Shown: positions 18,408 through 28,158, counted from the first letter of the stretch. The stretch is DNA of 64,000 nt from Endozoicomonas gorgoniicola (GCF_025562715.2 NZ_JAPFCC010000001.1:3883501-3947500); one strand, 5' to 3'. Program-made: numbers and translations. The notes: generated by a model not told the origin, from the letters alone.

Positions 18408-18437
18408 CCGCCATCCCCACGCTGGTGGGGATGGCGG
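18408..18437 (+). terminator. Strong hairpin between acyl-CoA dehydrogenase and CoA-transferase genes
   Basis: CCGCCATCCCCAC and GTGGGGATGGCGG pair over 13 bp with a GCTG loop, 9 bp after the stop codon. No T-tract follows (TAGTGCTC), so it may act as a processing or mRNA-stability hairpin rather than as a full terminator. Confidence 0.55.
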
Positions 18438-18482
18438 TAGTGCTCTGCCCGATAAATACAAATAACGCTATTGGAAAAAATA

Positions 18483-19802
18483 ATGACCATGACCCCATTC
18501 GATACTGCTAAGTGGCAAACGAACTTCGATAAAAAATGGCGCACCCTGGACGACGCCGCCAATGTTATTCAGTCCGGCGACCGGGTCTGGATTGGCGGTG
18601 CGAACTGCGTGGCTACTCCGGTGCTTCAGAAGCTCTGCCTGCGTAAAGAAGAACTGAAGGATGTGGAGCTGTTTGGCGGCCTGTTGATGTTCCCCTTTGA
18701 TTTCCTGAAGCCGGACTTCAAAGGTCATATCCATTACACCGCTATCTTTGCCGGACCTCTGGAAAGAAAACTGTCAGGTCCCGGCAGTAATATCAGTATC
18801 AATTCACTGAACTTCTCCCAGTTCAATAATTTCCTGACCGATACCATGAAGCCCAATGTGCTGCTGCTTGAGGTATCCCGCCCTAATGAACAGGGCCTGA
18901 TGAGCCTTGGACAGACCGGGGCGCTGATGGACAGCATAGCGGTTGAAATGGCTGATACCATTATTGCGGTGGTGAATGAGGAAATTCCCTTCCTGCCCGG
19001 CAGTGAACGCTGCTTCCTGCATGTGGATCAGGCGACCATGATCGTCGAGTGCAACCATGAGCTGCCTTATGCACCACAGGCCACCCCTTCGGAACTGGAA
19101 GATCGCATTGCCAGCCATATTCTGCCGCATATTAATGATGGCGATGTGATTCAGGTGGGCTTTGGCGGTATCTCTGACGCTGTCGCCTATAAGCTGGACA
19201 GCAAGAAAAACCTGAAAATCCACTCTGAAATCATGGCCGACTCAATGCTCTACCTGGTAGAGCAGGGTTCCATTGATCCGGAATCCACCATTACCTACTC
19301 CCTGGCTGTCGGTAGCCGCAAGGTGCTGGACTTCCTGAATGGCAATGAAAAAACCAGAGTCATGCCATTGGTTGAGGTGGTTGATCCCGCCACTGTGGGG
19401 GCCTACGACAACTTTGTATCGATTAACGGTGCGCTGATGGCAGACCTCACCGGGCAGATCGCCTCGGAAGGTGTGGGTCTGAAACAGATCTCCTGCACCG
19501 GTGGTCAACTGGATTTTGTTCGGGGAGCCGGACTGTCTGAAGGTGGTCGCTCCTTCCTGGCGCTGTCTTCCTCCTTCGAAGGCAAAAATGGGCTGGAATC
19601 ACGGATCAGACTGACCCTGCCAGAGGGAACGCCTGTCACCACGCCTCGCAGTGACGTTATGTACATCGTCACCGAATATGGCGTTGCCGACATCCGCAAC
19701 AAGCCGATCAAAGATCGGGTTAAGGCCATGATTGCCATTGCTCACCCGGACTTCCGCGAAGAACTTACCACCCGGGCCAGAGATGCCGGGCTGATGGATT
19801 GA
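18483..19802 (+). CDS. Acetyl-CoA hydrolase/transferase family protein
   Basis: A class I CoA-transferase/hydrolase fold enzyme that moves CoA between acyl groups or hydrolyses acyl-CoA. ATG 18483 is preferred, with GGAAAAA just upstream; a TTG at 18471 would add four residues. Family signs: GDRVWIGGANCVATP near the N-terminus, NEQGLMSLG, VQVGFGGISDAV, and HSEIMADSMLYLVEQG with the likely catalytic glutamate that forms the CoA thioester intermediate. The C-terminal half (EYGVADIRNKPIKDRVKAMIAIAHPDFREEL) is typical of the 4-hydroxybutyrate/acetyl-CoA transferases. The substrate is not determined. Its place between an acyl-CoA dehydrogenase and fadBA suggests work on fatty acyl-CoA or acetyl-CoA. 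Confidence 0.88.
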   Translation: MTMTPFDTAKWQTNFDKKWRTLDDAANVIQSGDRVWIGGANCVATPVLQKLCLRKEELKDVELFGGLLMFPFDFLKPDFKGHIHYTAIFAGPLERKLSGPGSNISINSLNFSQFNNFLTDTMKPNVLLLEVSRPNEQGLMSLGQTGALMDSIAVEMADTIIAVVNEEIPFLPGSERCFLHVDQATMIVECNHELPYAPQATPSELEDRIASHILPHINDGDVIQVGFGGISDAVAYKLDSKKNLKIHSEIMADSMLYLVEQGSIDPESTITYSLAVGSRKVLDFLNGNEKTRVMPLVEVVDPATVGAYDNFVSINGALMADLTGQIASEGVGLKQISCTGGQLDFVRGAGLSEGGRSFLALSSSFEGKNGLESRIRLTLPEGTPVTTPRSDVMYIVTEYGVADIRNKPIKDRVKAMIAIAHPDFREELTTRARDAGLMD

Positions 19803-19828
19803 TTCCTGTTGTAACCATTTAATGCTCT

Positions 19829-19854
19829 GCCAGCTGACCGCCCGGTGAGCTGGC
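19829..19854 (+). terminator. Hairpin between CoA-transferase and fadB
   Basis: GCCAGCT and AGCTGGC form a 7-bp stem in the 82-bp gap before fadB, followed by TTCTAT. It is weak as a terminator and could allow readthrough into fadBA. Confidence 0.35.
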
Positions 19855-19884
19855 TTCTATCAAACATTACGAGGTCGTTGACGT

Positions 19885-22035
19885 ATGTTGTTTAAAGGTC
19901 AGTACTTCAACATTTTAACTATCGAGCCCGGTATTGCCGAGCTGGTGTTCGATACTGCCGGGAAGCCTAATATTCTGTCCCAGCAGTCTGTTCAGGAACT
20001 GGGTGAAGCCGTTAGCGTGCTGAAACAGCACCAGGATTTGAAGGGGCTTTTGATCCGTTCCGGGAAAAAAGATTTTTGTCTCGGCGCAGACATTACTGAA
20101 TTTACCCAGTTGTTCCGCAATGGCGATGAAGCTGAATTAAAAGACAAACTGCAATTTGCTCATTCAGTAATGAATGCCATAGAAGATCTGCCTGTACCGG
20201 TGGTTGCTGCGGTCGCCGGCAATGCTCTGGGTGGTGGTTGCGAGCTGGCGTTGGCAGCGGATTTCCGGATTGTCGCCACATCTGCCAGCCTGGGCTTGCC
20301 AGAAGTCAGGCTGGGCATTATTCCCGGCTGGGGCGGAACCGTGCGTCTGCCAAGAATTGTGGGCGTGGAAAAAGCCATTGAGCTGATCACCGGCAGCAAG
20401 ACTGTTAAAGCGACAGATGCCTTGCATTTTGGCATGGTGGACGGTGTTGTTGATGACGACAACCTGCAAGCTTCTGCCCTGGCGACCCTGAAGCGAGCCA
20501 TTGCCGGCGAGCTGGACTGGCAGAAACGAAAAGAAGAATGCCGTTCCCCAATGAACCTGAGTGAACCGGAGCGCACCCTGGCTATTGCCACTGCTTCCGG
20601 TCTGGTCAGCAAGGCGGCGGGCAAGTTTTATGTTGCTCCCATGGCGGCTCTGAACAACATCGCCAAAAACATTACTCAGGAACGCGATCAGGCGCTGTCG
20701 TTTGAGCGGGAAGCCTTTACTCACTGCGCTCAGACCGAAGTGGCACAGTGTCTGATTGGCATCTATCTGGCGGATACCGCTGTTAAAGCCAGAGGCCGCC
20801 AACAGGCCGGAGAACACAAAGGCCCTGAGACCGCTGCCATTATTGGCGCTGGCATTATGGGTGGTGGTATCGCTTATCAGTCCGCCAGCAAAGGCGTGCG
20901 GGTGACCATGAAGGACATCAACCAGTCCGCCCTGGATCTGGGAATGTCTGAAGTGTCCGGGCTGCTGCTGAAACGACTCAGCAAAAAACGCATCAAGCCG
21001 GAACAGATGGTTGAAGTGCTGAACCGTATTGTCCCAACCCTGCACGAGGGGCCGGTAACGGATGCGGAGGTGATTGTCGAGGCTGTGGTAGAACGGATCG
21101 ATATTAAACATACGGTTCTGAAACACCTGGAACAGATCACCATGGGCAAGGCGGTACTGACTTCCAATACCTCTACTCTGCCTATCTCCAAACTGGCCAA
21201 TGCCCTGGAACGCCCCGAAAACTTCTGTGGCATGCACTTCTTTAACCCGGTGCATATGATGCCCATGGTGGAAGTGATCCGTGGTGAAAAAACCAGCGAT
21301 GAGACCATTGCCAAAGTGGTGGCTTATGCCCGGAAAATTGGCAAAACGCCTATCGTCGTCGGTGACTGCCCCGGATTCTACGTCAACCGTCTGCTAGTGC
21401 CTTACTTCCTGGCGTTCAATAGCCTGCTGGTGGAAGGTGTGGAGATGGCCAGCATTGACAAGGCTATGGAAAAAGGCTTTGGCTGGCCTATGGGTCCTGC
21501 TTACCTGGCGGATGTGATTGGTATGGACACCTGTGTTCATGTCATGGATACCATGAGCAATGGCTACCCGGATCGTATGGCGTTGCCAGAAGTGGACGCC
21601 TTCACCCTGATGAACGACGCTGAACGTTTTGGTCAGAAAAACAGCAAGGGCTTTTACTGCTACGAAAAAGACCGTCGTGGTCGTCTGAAGAAAAAAGCCT
21701 GTGAAACGTCTGTCAATATGCTGGTTGATGTCTGCGCCCCTGCCAAAGAGATGACCGCCGACACCATTGTTGAACGGATGATGTTGCCCATGCTGTTCGA
21801 GGCGGTTCGGGCGCTGGATGATGGCATTATCGCCTGTGTTGAAGATGGCGATATGGCGATGGTGTACGGCGCTGGTTTCCCACCGTTCCGGGGTGGCCTG
21901 TTCCGTTATATGGATAACCTGGGCCTGGCCGAAGTGGTCAGATTGTCTGACCAGTATCGTCATCTGGGCAAGCTGTACGACGCACCGGCGTCGCTGCGGG
22001 CTATGGCGGCTAAAGGCCAGAGCTACTACTCATAA
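19885..22035 (+). CDS. fadB: Fatty acid oxidation complex subunit alpha (FadB)
   Basis: A multifunctional protein with enoyl-CoA hydratase, 3-hydroxyacyl-CoA dehydrogenase and isomerase activities, forming the alpha2-beta2 complex with FadA. The 716 residues show the crotonase part (FCLGADITEF, ALGGGCELALAADFRI, PEVRLGIIPGWGGTVRLPR; about 1-190) and the NAD-binding dehydrogenase part (AIIGAGIMGGGIAYQSA from about 314; FFNPVHMMPMVEVIRG; GFYVNRLL; PAYLADVIGMD). ATG 19885 has a GAGGT ribosome-binding site. The length matches E. coli FadB (729). fadA follows 27 bp downstream. Confidence 0.97.
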   Translation: MLFKGQYFNILTIEPGIAELVFDTAGKPNILSQQSVQELGEAVSVLKQHQDLKGLLIRSGKKDFCLGADITEFTQLFRNGDEAELKDKLQFAHSVMNAIEDLPVPVVAAVAGNALGGGCELALAADFRIVATSASLGLPEVRLGIIPGWGGTVRLPRIVGVEKAIELITGSKTVKATDALHFGMVDGVVDDDNLQASALATLKRAIAGELDWQKRKEECRSPMNLSEPERTLAIATASGLVSKAAGKFYVAPMAALNNIAKNITQERDQALSFEREAFTHCAQTEVAQCLIGIYLADTAVKARGRQQAGEHKGPETAAIIGAGIMGGGIAYQSASKGVRVTMKDINQSALDLGMSEVSGLLLKRLSKKRIKPEQMVEVLNRIVPTLHEGPVTDAEVIVEAVVERIDIKHTVLKHLEQITMGKAVLTSNTSTLPISKLANALERPENFCGMHFFNPVHMMPMVEVIRGEKTSDETIAKVVAYARKIGKTPIVVGDCPGFYVNRLLVPYFLAFNSLLVEGVEMASIDKAMEKGFGWPMGPAYLADVIGMDTCVHVMDTMSNGYPDRMALPEVDAFTLMNDAERFGQKNSKGFYCYEKDRRGRLKKKACETSVNMLVDVCAPAKEMTADTIVERMMLPMLFEAVRALDDGIIACVEDGDMAMVYGAGFPPFRGGLFRYMDNLGLAEVVRLSDQYRHLGKLYDAPASLRAMAAKGQSYYS

Positions 22036-22062
22036 ATACAGGTGCTAACAAGGATTCTATCA

Positions 22063-23223
22063 ATGAACGATGCAGTAATTGTTGATGCGGTTCGCACCCC
22101 TATGGGTCGTTCCAAAAACGGTGTATTTCGCCATGTCCGTGCTGAAGATCTGTCAGTAGCACTGGTCAGGGCATTGCTGGAGCGCAATCCGGCTCTTGAC
22201 CCGGCAGATATAGAAGATGTAGTCTGGGGCTGTGTGCAGCAGACGAAAGAGCAGGCCATTAACATTGCCAAAATGATCGCACTGCAGGCGAAGCTGCCAG
22301 AAAACGTCACTGGTTATACGGTTAACCGGCTGTGCGGTTCCTCCATGCAGGCATTGCACGACGCTGCCCGCTCTATCCAGTGTGGTGATGGTGACGTCTA
22401 TCTGGTGGGCGGCGTTGAGCATATGGGCCATGTGCCCATGACCCACGGTCTGGATCTGCACCCGAATATGGGCAAGCATACCGCCCAGGCTTCTGCCATG
22501 ATGGGACTGACTGCCGAAATGCTGGGGGCTCACCACAAGATCAGCCGTGAAGCTCAGGATGCTTTTTCTGTTGAATCCCACCGTCGTGCCCATGAGGCCG
22601 CAGTGGAAGGGCGTTACGACAGCGAAATCATTCCCGTTCCCGGTCATGATGAGCAAGGCCAGCCGATTCTTGTGAAGCAGGATGAAGTCGTTCGTCCGGA
22701 GCTTTCTATGGATGACCTGGCTAAGCTGCGCCCTGCCTTTAACCCGGCAGGAGGCACCATCACTGCTGGCAGTTCATCAGCCCTGTCCGACGGTGCCAGC
22801 GCCCTGCTGGTGATGTCCCGGAAAAAGGCTGAGGCTCTGGGGTTAAAGCCCCGTGCCAGAATTCTCAGCATGGCCAGTGCCGGTGTACCTGCGGCGATGA
22901 TGGGGATTGGCCCCGTACCAGCCACTGAAAAGGCACTGGCTCGTGCGGATCTGACTCTGGGTGATATCGACAAGTTCGAACTGAACGAAGCCTTTGCCGC
23001 CCAATCCCTGTCCTGCGTAAAAGTGCTGGAGCTGGAGGAGCGTACTGCGGATATTAACGTCAATGGTGGTGCGATTGCCCTGGGTCATCCCCTGGGATGT
23101 TCTGGTTCAAGGATTGTTGGCAGCCTGATTAATGTGCTGGAACAAACCGATGGTCGTTATGGTCTGGCGACCATGTGCATTGGTATGGGACAGGGCATCG
23201 CTACGGTGATTGAGCGTTATTAA
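22063..23223 (+). CDS. fadA: 3-ketoacyl-CoA thiolase (FadA)
   Basis: FadA cleaves 3-ketoacyl-CoA with CoA to release acetyl-CoA, completing each beta-oxidation cycle. The start ATG 22063 is chosen over GTG 22042 because the family begins MNDAVIVDAVRTPMGRS and AAGGA lies just upstream. Catalytic residues are visible: Cys91 in NRLCGSSMQAL, the histidine in GGAIALGHPLGCSG, and the second cysteine in ATMCIGMGQG. The 386 residues match the family length. A strong intrinsic terminator follows. Confidence 0.97.
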   Translation: MNDAVIVDAVRTPMGRSKNGVFRHVRAEDLSVALVRALLERNPALDPADIEDVVWGCVQQTKEQAINIAKMIALQAKLPENVTGYTVNRLCGSSMQALHDAARSIQCGDGDVYLVGGVEHMGHVPMTHGLDLHPNMGKHTAQASAMMGLTAEMLGAHHKISREAQDAFSVESHRRAHEAAVEGRYDSEIIPVPGHDEQGQPILVKQDEVVRPELSMDDLAKLRPAFNPAGGTITAGSSSALSDGASALLVMSRKKAEALGLKPRARILSMASAGVPAAMMGIGPVPATEKALARADLTLGDIDKFELNEAFAAQSLSCVKVLELEERTADINVNGGAIALGHPLGCSGSRIVGSLINVLEQTDGRYGLATMCIGMGQGIATVIERY

Positions 23224-23274
23224 CAACCTGCTTTTAACGACTCTTTAATCACTTATTCTTTAATCACTTACACT

Positions 23275-23315
23275 GCCCCGGTTAGACATTTCATTGGTTT
23301 AACCGGGGCTTTTTT
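23275..23315 (+). terminator. Intrinsic terminator after fadA
   Basis: GCCCCGGTTA and TAACCGGGGC form a perfect 10-bp stem followed by six T residues, 51 bp after the fadA stop. Confidence 0.92.
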
Positions 23316-23359
23316 CATCCCTCTATCCAAATCGCCCGGCGCCCCGGAACCAATAGCCA

Positions 23360-23914
23360 TTACTTACTTGTTATTTCTGCGCAAATAGTTAAATCAAACA
23401 ATCCATCGTAGTCCTTGCTCCTCTTTATAGAACTCTCAATCACGGCTAATGCCTTATTTTTATTACATAACTTCTTATAGTCATCTGCTAAATCATCAAA
23501 AGCCGGGTCAATAAAAAATCTCAGTTCACGCAGTGGCACACCCTCCAGAGTTTGGCAGTGTGAACCATAAGAGATTTTATTAGTCTTAGCAGCGGGAATA
23601 TTCGTATTTATTGACCAGACACTTTTAGCGTAAACATCTACAAAACTAGATAAATGATTTGCTTTTATCGCTGAAAGTTCCGGGTTGTCTTCTTCTTGAT
23701 CGCAACTTTCGAAAGTAGAACAAAAATTATCATACTCAAGATCAGGTGCATAATCTTCTGTAAGTATCTTGAAAAACGACCTTCTTGCTTCCTCAACAAT
23801 TGTGTCAAGTTCTAAAGAGGATACCCCATTATCGGAGGAAAATGACTGAGAAGAGTTAAAGAGAGCTATCAGCATCAAAAAGGTTGCTATTTTTTTAAGT
23901 ACAGGTTTCATCAT
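23360..23914 (-). CDS. Exported hypothetical protein
   Basis: The family is not recognised. The 184-residue product opens with a clear signal peptide (MKPVLKKIATFLMLIALFNSSQSFS, residues 2-26) and continues as an acidic, probably periplasmic or secreted protein with several cysteines (FCSTFESCDQEE, SHCQTLEG, KLCNKN, TICAE) that could form disulfides. It is a single gene, divergent from hrpB and convergent with the fad cluster. The AT-rich composition compared with fadBA suggests later acquisition, which is an inference. Confidence 0.65.
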   Translation of the reverse strand: MMKPVLKKIATFLMLIALFNSSQSFSSDNGVSSLELDTIVEEARRSFFKILTEDYAPDLEYDNFCSTFESCDQEEDNPELSAIKANHLSSFVDVYAKSVWSINTNIPAAKTNKISYGSHCQTLEGVPLRELRFFIDPAFDDLADDYKKLCNKNKALAVIESSIKRSKDYDGLFDLTICAEITSK

Positions 23915-24087
23915 GGTTACCTCTAAAAAGTAGATTTGAATAATTTGACCACTACATAATTAATGAGTTCCCGAATTAAAAGAAGCTGGATTCAAGCAAT
24001 AAGCAGAATCAGCGATGGCTTTGATACACTTGGCGTACGGATACAGGATGTGTTTTAGCTTATGAATTTGGGCGAATAAAAGCCTCA

Positions 24088-26757
24088 ATGTCTGATAATC
24101 CCGGGGGGTCGTCATTAAACTTCCACTTTACAAGGCTCTTTTTGAATGAAAACCAGCTAAAATGGCAAGCCTTTGTATCATCAGCACTGACAACTTTAAT
24201 GGCCGCACTTCCAAACCACCTGCCTGTTTCTCAAATCCTCCCACAGCTTCGTCAGGAATTGAACGACGATAAATGTGTTTTACTTCAGGCTCCACCCGGG
24301 GCGGGTAAAACAACGCTTGTACCACTTGACTTACTGCAAGCGGATTTCTTAAACGGCCAGAAAATTCTCTTACTTGAACCACGTCGTCTGGCAGCCCGTT
24401 CCGTGGCTCGCCGCATGGCCGGGCTACTGGGAGAAGAAGTGGGTGTGACGGTTGGCTGGCGCATGCAACTGGATACCCGGGTGAGTGCAAAAACTCGTAT
24501 CGAAGTCGTCACGGAAGGCGTACTGACCCGCATGCTGCAATCTGACCCTTCACTGGAAGGCGTTGGTCTGGTTATTTTCGACGAATTCCATGAGCGAAGT
24601 TTACAGGCTGACCTGGGGCTGGCACTGGCTCTGCAATGTCAGGAGGGTTATAGGGAAGAAGATAACCCTCTTAAAATTCTGGTGATGTCCGCCACGCTGG
24701 CGACGGAAGAAATAGCAGGTTTCCTGAACTGTCCAGTGATCAAAAGCGAGGGAAAAAGCTACCCTGTCACCTGTTATTACCGGGAGCGTTCTCTTGCCAG
24801 AGGAGTCGCCATAAGGGACAAACGGGAGCTGATCAGCCAGTGCGCCTCTACGATTCAGACAGCTCTGAGCAGGCATGATGGCAGTGTGCTGGTATTCCTT
24901 CCGGGTGTCGGTGAAATACGACAGGTTGCTCAGGCTTTGGAAAGTGGCTCTCTATCTGACGCTCTGTTTAAAAAGGTCACGATCCATCAGCTGTATGGTG
25001 ATCTTGATAAACAGGCTCAGGATCGGGCCATCCAACCTGCTCCTGAGGGTCTGCGCAAGATTGTGCTAACCACTGCCATTGCCGAATCAAGCCTGACCAT
25101 CGAAGGTGTTCACATTGTTGTCGATGCCGGTTTGACACGAACTGCCCGTTTTAACCCACGCACAGGAATGTCCAGCCTGGATACTATACGAGTTTCAAGA
25201 GCCAGTGCTGAACAACGGGCAGGCCGTGCCGGACGTCTGGCACCCGGTCATTGCTACCGGTTATGGACTGAGACAGAACAACAGCAATTAATGGCACATT
25301 CTGCACCGGAAATAGTTAACGCTGACCTTTCCGCCCTGACTCTGGAACTACTGGCCTGGGGAGTCAGCGACCCGAATGAGCTGGAATGGCTGACACCGGT
25401 ACCAGCACCCGCTTTTGCCCGGGCAATGGACTTGCTGGAACAGCTTGGTGCAGTCCGTAAAAATGAAGATCAGCCTGGAATTACCCGCCATGGTCAGAGA
25501 ATGGCAGAGCTTGGCCTGCATCCACGTCTTGCACACATGGTGTTGATGGCTAAAAAGTACGACACTGAATGGCTGGCGGCACAACTCTGCGTTCTATTAA
25601 GTGAACGGGACCCGTTAGCCGGAGTCCGGGATGCCGGAAGTGATATCAATCTTCGCCTCTCATTACTGGAAGGACAGGCTATTCCTGGAATGACTGTTTC
25701 ACGCTCACAAATCAACCATTACAAACAGTTGAGCCGCCAGTGGCAGAAACGTCTTGGTCTTGCTGCACATCGCAAGGATTATCAAACCGACGACATTGCT
25801 CTTTTGCTGGCCTGCGCCTATCCGGATCGTGTTGCCCAACGCCGCTCTCAGAATGGACGTTATTTAATGAGCAGTGGTCAGGGCGTCACCTTTCGGGATG
25901 CAGAGCCTCTCTCGGCAGAGGACTATCTGGTCATTCCTTCCCTGGGTGGGCACAGCCATCAGCGTGAAGCCTTAATCTATCTGGCCTGCCCTGTAACGAC
26001 AACGGTTATAGAAAGACTGTTTCATGAGCAGATTGATACGATTGATGACATTCGCTGGGATAAAAAAGAGAAGGCCGTGATCGCCAACCGGGTGGATAAA
26101 TTCAAAGCCATAACCCTCAGCAGTAAAGCCATCGAAAACTTAAATCCTGACATTAAAACCAAAGGATTAATGTCGGGTATTCGGGAAATGGGGCTTTCCG
26201 TTTTACCCTGGGATAAAGCCAGCGAGGGCTTCCGACACCGCATACAATGCCTGTACAGGATAGACGACAGCTGGCCAGATTTCAGCGATCAGGCATTACT
26301 TAACACACTGGAAGAATGGCTGGCACCCTTTCTTGCTGGAATGTCGAGACTGGAGCATTTGAAGCAGCTGAATATGACACAATGCCTTCAGGCAGCAACC
26401 GACTGGTCACGCTTGCAGGAACTGGACAAACAAGCCCCCGAAAAGCTGGAAGTACCAAGCGGTTCACAAATCCGTATTGATTACAGCAATCCGCAGGAAC
26501 CGATTCTCGCTGTGAAATTACAGGAACTGTTTGGCTTGTCTAAAACACCTGAGCTGGCGTATGGCAAAGTGCCGCTGACCATTGAGCTGCTTTCACCTGC
26601 CCGACGTCCTGTGCAAAAAACACAAGACCTCGAAAGCTTCTGGAACAATACCTACCAGGAGGTAAAAAAAGAATTAAAAGGGCGGTATTCTAAACACTGG
26701 TGGCCAGATAGCCCTTGGGTTGCCGTGCCAACCTCCAAGTGCAAGCCTAAGAAATAG
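24088..26757 (+). CDS. hrpB: ATP-dependent RNA helicase HrpB (DEAH/RHA type)
   Basis: A superfamily 2 helicase: Walker A LLQAPPGAGKTTLVP, the DEFHERSL box (DEAH variant), SATL, QLYGDLDKQAQ, TTAIAESSLTIEGV and RAGRAGRLAPGHCYRLW. The helicase-associated and HrpB-specific C-terminal domains follow, ending in SKHWWPDSPWV. The first 37 residues do not resemble the family, and ATG 24199 (852 residues) is an equally possible start; neither has a clear ribosome-binding site. Its cellular role in bacteria is poorly defined. The last ~60 bp of the gene recur at 33405 as part of a segmental duplication. Confidence 0.93.
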   Translation: MSDNPGGSSLNFHFTRLFLNENQLKWQAFVSSALTTLMAALPNHLPVSQILPQLRQELNDDKCVLLQAPPGAGKTTLVPLDLLQADFLNGQKILLLEPRRLAARSVARRMAGLLGEEVGVTVGWRMQLDTRVSAKTRIEVVTEGVLTRMLQSDPSLEGVGLVIFDEFHERSLQADLGLALALQCQEGYREEDNPLKILVMSATLATEEIAGFLNCPVIKSEGKSYPVTCYYRERSLARGVAIRDKRELISQCASTIQTALSRHDGSVLVFLPGVGEIRQVAQALESGSLSDALFKKVTIHQLYGDLDKQAQDRAIQPAPEGLRKIVLTTAIAESSLTIEGVHIVVDAGLTRTARFNPRTGMSSLDTIRVSRASAEQRAGRAGRLAPGHCYRLWTETEQQQLMAHSAPEIVNADLSALTLELLAWGVSDPNELEWLTPVPAPAFARAMDLLEQLGAVRKNEDQPGITRHGQRMAELGLHPRLAHMVLMAKKYDTEWLAAQLCVLLSERDPLAGVRDAGSDINLRLSLLEGQAIPGMTVSRSQINHYKQLSRQWQKRLGLAAHRKDYQTDDIALLLACAYPDRVAQRRSQNGRYLMSSGQGVTFRDAEPLSAEDYLVIPSLGGHSHQREALIYLACPVTTTVIERLFHEQIDTIDDIRWDKKEKAVIANRVDKFKAITLSSKAIENLNPDIKTKGLMSGIREMGLSVLPWDKASEGFRHRIQCLYRIDDSWPDFSDQALLNTLEEWLAPFLAGMSRLEHLKQLNMTQCLQAATDWSRLQELDKQAPEKLEVPSGSQIRIDYSNPQEPILAVKLQELFGLSKTPELAYGKVPLTIELLSPARRPVQKTQDLESFWNNTYQEVKKELKGRYSKHWWPDSPWVAVPTSKCKPKK

Positions 26758-27880
26758 TACTCAATCAGAGTACTTCTTTTTGTTATCCAAGAACTACAGC
26801 ATGAGTAAGAGAAGCCTACGATTCACTGTACGAACCATACAATACAGCCTGCAGAGAAGGCTATACAAGCTTTAATGCCGTCCCTATTAGACAATTTTGG
26901 TCGTATAAATAGAAACCTGCACAAAATCATGAGAAAGTGACGCCCTGTAAAGAAATCCCACAGGACTTGCAGAAGAGGATTTCAGGGGGTTAAGTAATGA
27001 GAGATCAAGAGTTTGTATCAGTTTTAAACTCATTTGGCGGGAGTTCATTTTCAACTTTCGAGTTTGCAAAAGAATACAGCTCCCAATATCCAGATAGCTG
27101 GGGTGAAATCATTGAGAAATATAATGAAGGCGGTAAGGGGTCAGGAACCCATTTCAGTGCGTACAGTCGGATTGCCCACTTCCTGAACAAACGATTCCAT
27201 AATGAAGAGCTGGAAAAGCTTGACTACCGTAAAGCACCAGAAGGCTGGGGAAGTCCGGTTATTCGATACTGGAGTGAAAGCAAGCAAAAATATGACGACC
27301 CTTGGTTTTCTGAAGAAGTAGATGACGCTGATATAGTTACTGAAGGTGCAAAAATGCAAGTTACAGTCAATATCTACGAAAGAAGTCGCGCGGCAAGAAC
27401 AAGATGCATTGAGAAATGGGGGGTAAAGTGCTGCGTGTGCGAATTTGACTTTGAAGCTGTTTACGGCAGTGCTGGTGCAGGCTTCATTCATGTTCATCAC
27501 ATTACACCTATCTCAGAGATCAGGGAAGAGTATGTGCTTGATCCAGCCAAAGACCTGAGACCGGTCTGCCCAAACTGCCACGCAATGATTCATAGAAAAA
27601 AGCCTGCTCTGACACTAAAAGACCTTAAAGCCATTATGCAATAAAAGACGTTTTTTTAGATACAGCCGCAGTTATCCAGGCCAACACCTTGTTTTTGGCC
27701 TCTTCCGTTGGCCTGCCATTACGAACCCCTTCAATCTGGTCATAGTTTGTAATGCACCCCTGCCTCACCCGAACACCAATAGTGAGAGACTCTGGTGACT
27801 CCATATGATAAACGAAATAATTGCCACCCTGGACGGTTCGAATATAGCTTCCGACACAATGCTCCATCCTCCTGCCTTCA
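26695..27880. repeat. Segmental direct repeat, copy A (hrpB tail - HNH gene - PcfJ tail)
   Basis: From the last codons of hrpB through the HNH gene and into the minus-strand PcfJ-like tail, this segment matches 33405-34555 nearly base for base, with small indels (the HNH coding difference and an upstream deletion in copy B). Similarity stops abruptly at 27880, in the codons for the PcfJ part. The two copies enclose about 5.5 kb of phage, IS and accessory genes. Confidence 0.9.
26997..27644 (+). CDS. HNH endonuclease, copy A
   Basis: A 215-residue protein with a C-terminal HNH nuclease domain: CCVCEFDFEAVYG (zinc cysteines), HVHHITPIS (catalytic histidines) and LRPVCPNCHAMIHR. This arrangement is common in predicted restriction or homing-like nucleases that cut DNA with a metal ion. 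The N-terminal ~110 residues form a domain I do not recognise. It carries 8 residues (around KYDDPWFSEEVDD) that copy B lacks. The stop codon overlaps the end of the convergent PcfJ-like frame by 11 bp, as in copy B. A role in defence or mobility is inferred only from the context. Confidence 0.85.
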   Translation: MRDQEFVSVLNSFGGSSFSTFEFAKEYSSQYPDSWGEIIEKYNEGGKGSGTHFSAYSRIAHFLNKRFHNEELEKLDYRKAPEGWGSPVIRYWSESKQKYDDPWFSEEVDDADIVTEGAKMQVTVNIYERSRAARTRCIEKWGVKCCVCEFDFEAVYGSAGAGFIHVHHITPISEIREEYVLDPAKDLRPVCPNCHAMIHRKKPALTLKDLKAIMQ

Positions 27881-28158
27881 CTTTCTGGGTCTACCAAGCT
27901 TCGAATGTCTTGTTCCAGTTGAGGATTTGCTACTTCTGCTTTTGGCTTGCCCTGAGATACGTAATTTCCACAGCAAATAAGTCCTGTCCTTTTTTCATGC
28001 ATCCCGAGTTCAACGGTATGACGGCCAAAATTGAACTCGGTTTCAGTAAGGCGTGGACTACCAAAACAGAGCTGTTCAGCGACTTCAGCAATAAAGGCTC
28101 TGTGTTCAGAGCTTTTTAGCAGCAAGTACAATGAGGTGTTTGCATTCAGGGGTGACAT
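27634..28158 (-). pseudogene. Chimeric ORF: ISAzo13 transposase N-terminus fused to PcfJ-like C-terminus
   Basis: The 174-codon frame is a fusion. The first ~92 residues resemble the N-terminal part of ISAzo13/Rhodopirellula-type transposases (FGRHTVELGMHEKRTG, GKPKAEVANPQLEQDIRSLVDPES). From EGRRMEHCVGSYIRTVQ onward it is the last ~80 residues of the PcfJ-like protein, nearly the same as in 34309-35544. The switch is at 27880, exactly where the segmental repeat ends. It is most likely a recombination scar rather than a working gene. Confidence 0.75.

Noticed and set aside
17140..18498. 452-codon minus-strand ORF opposite the acyl-CoA dehydrogenase
   Set aside because: Antisense shadow of a conserved enzyme gene; long only because of the codon usage of the true gene.
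20164..21255. 363-codon minus-strand ORF opposite fadB
   Set aside because: Antisense shadow of fadB; no family pattern.
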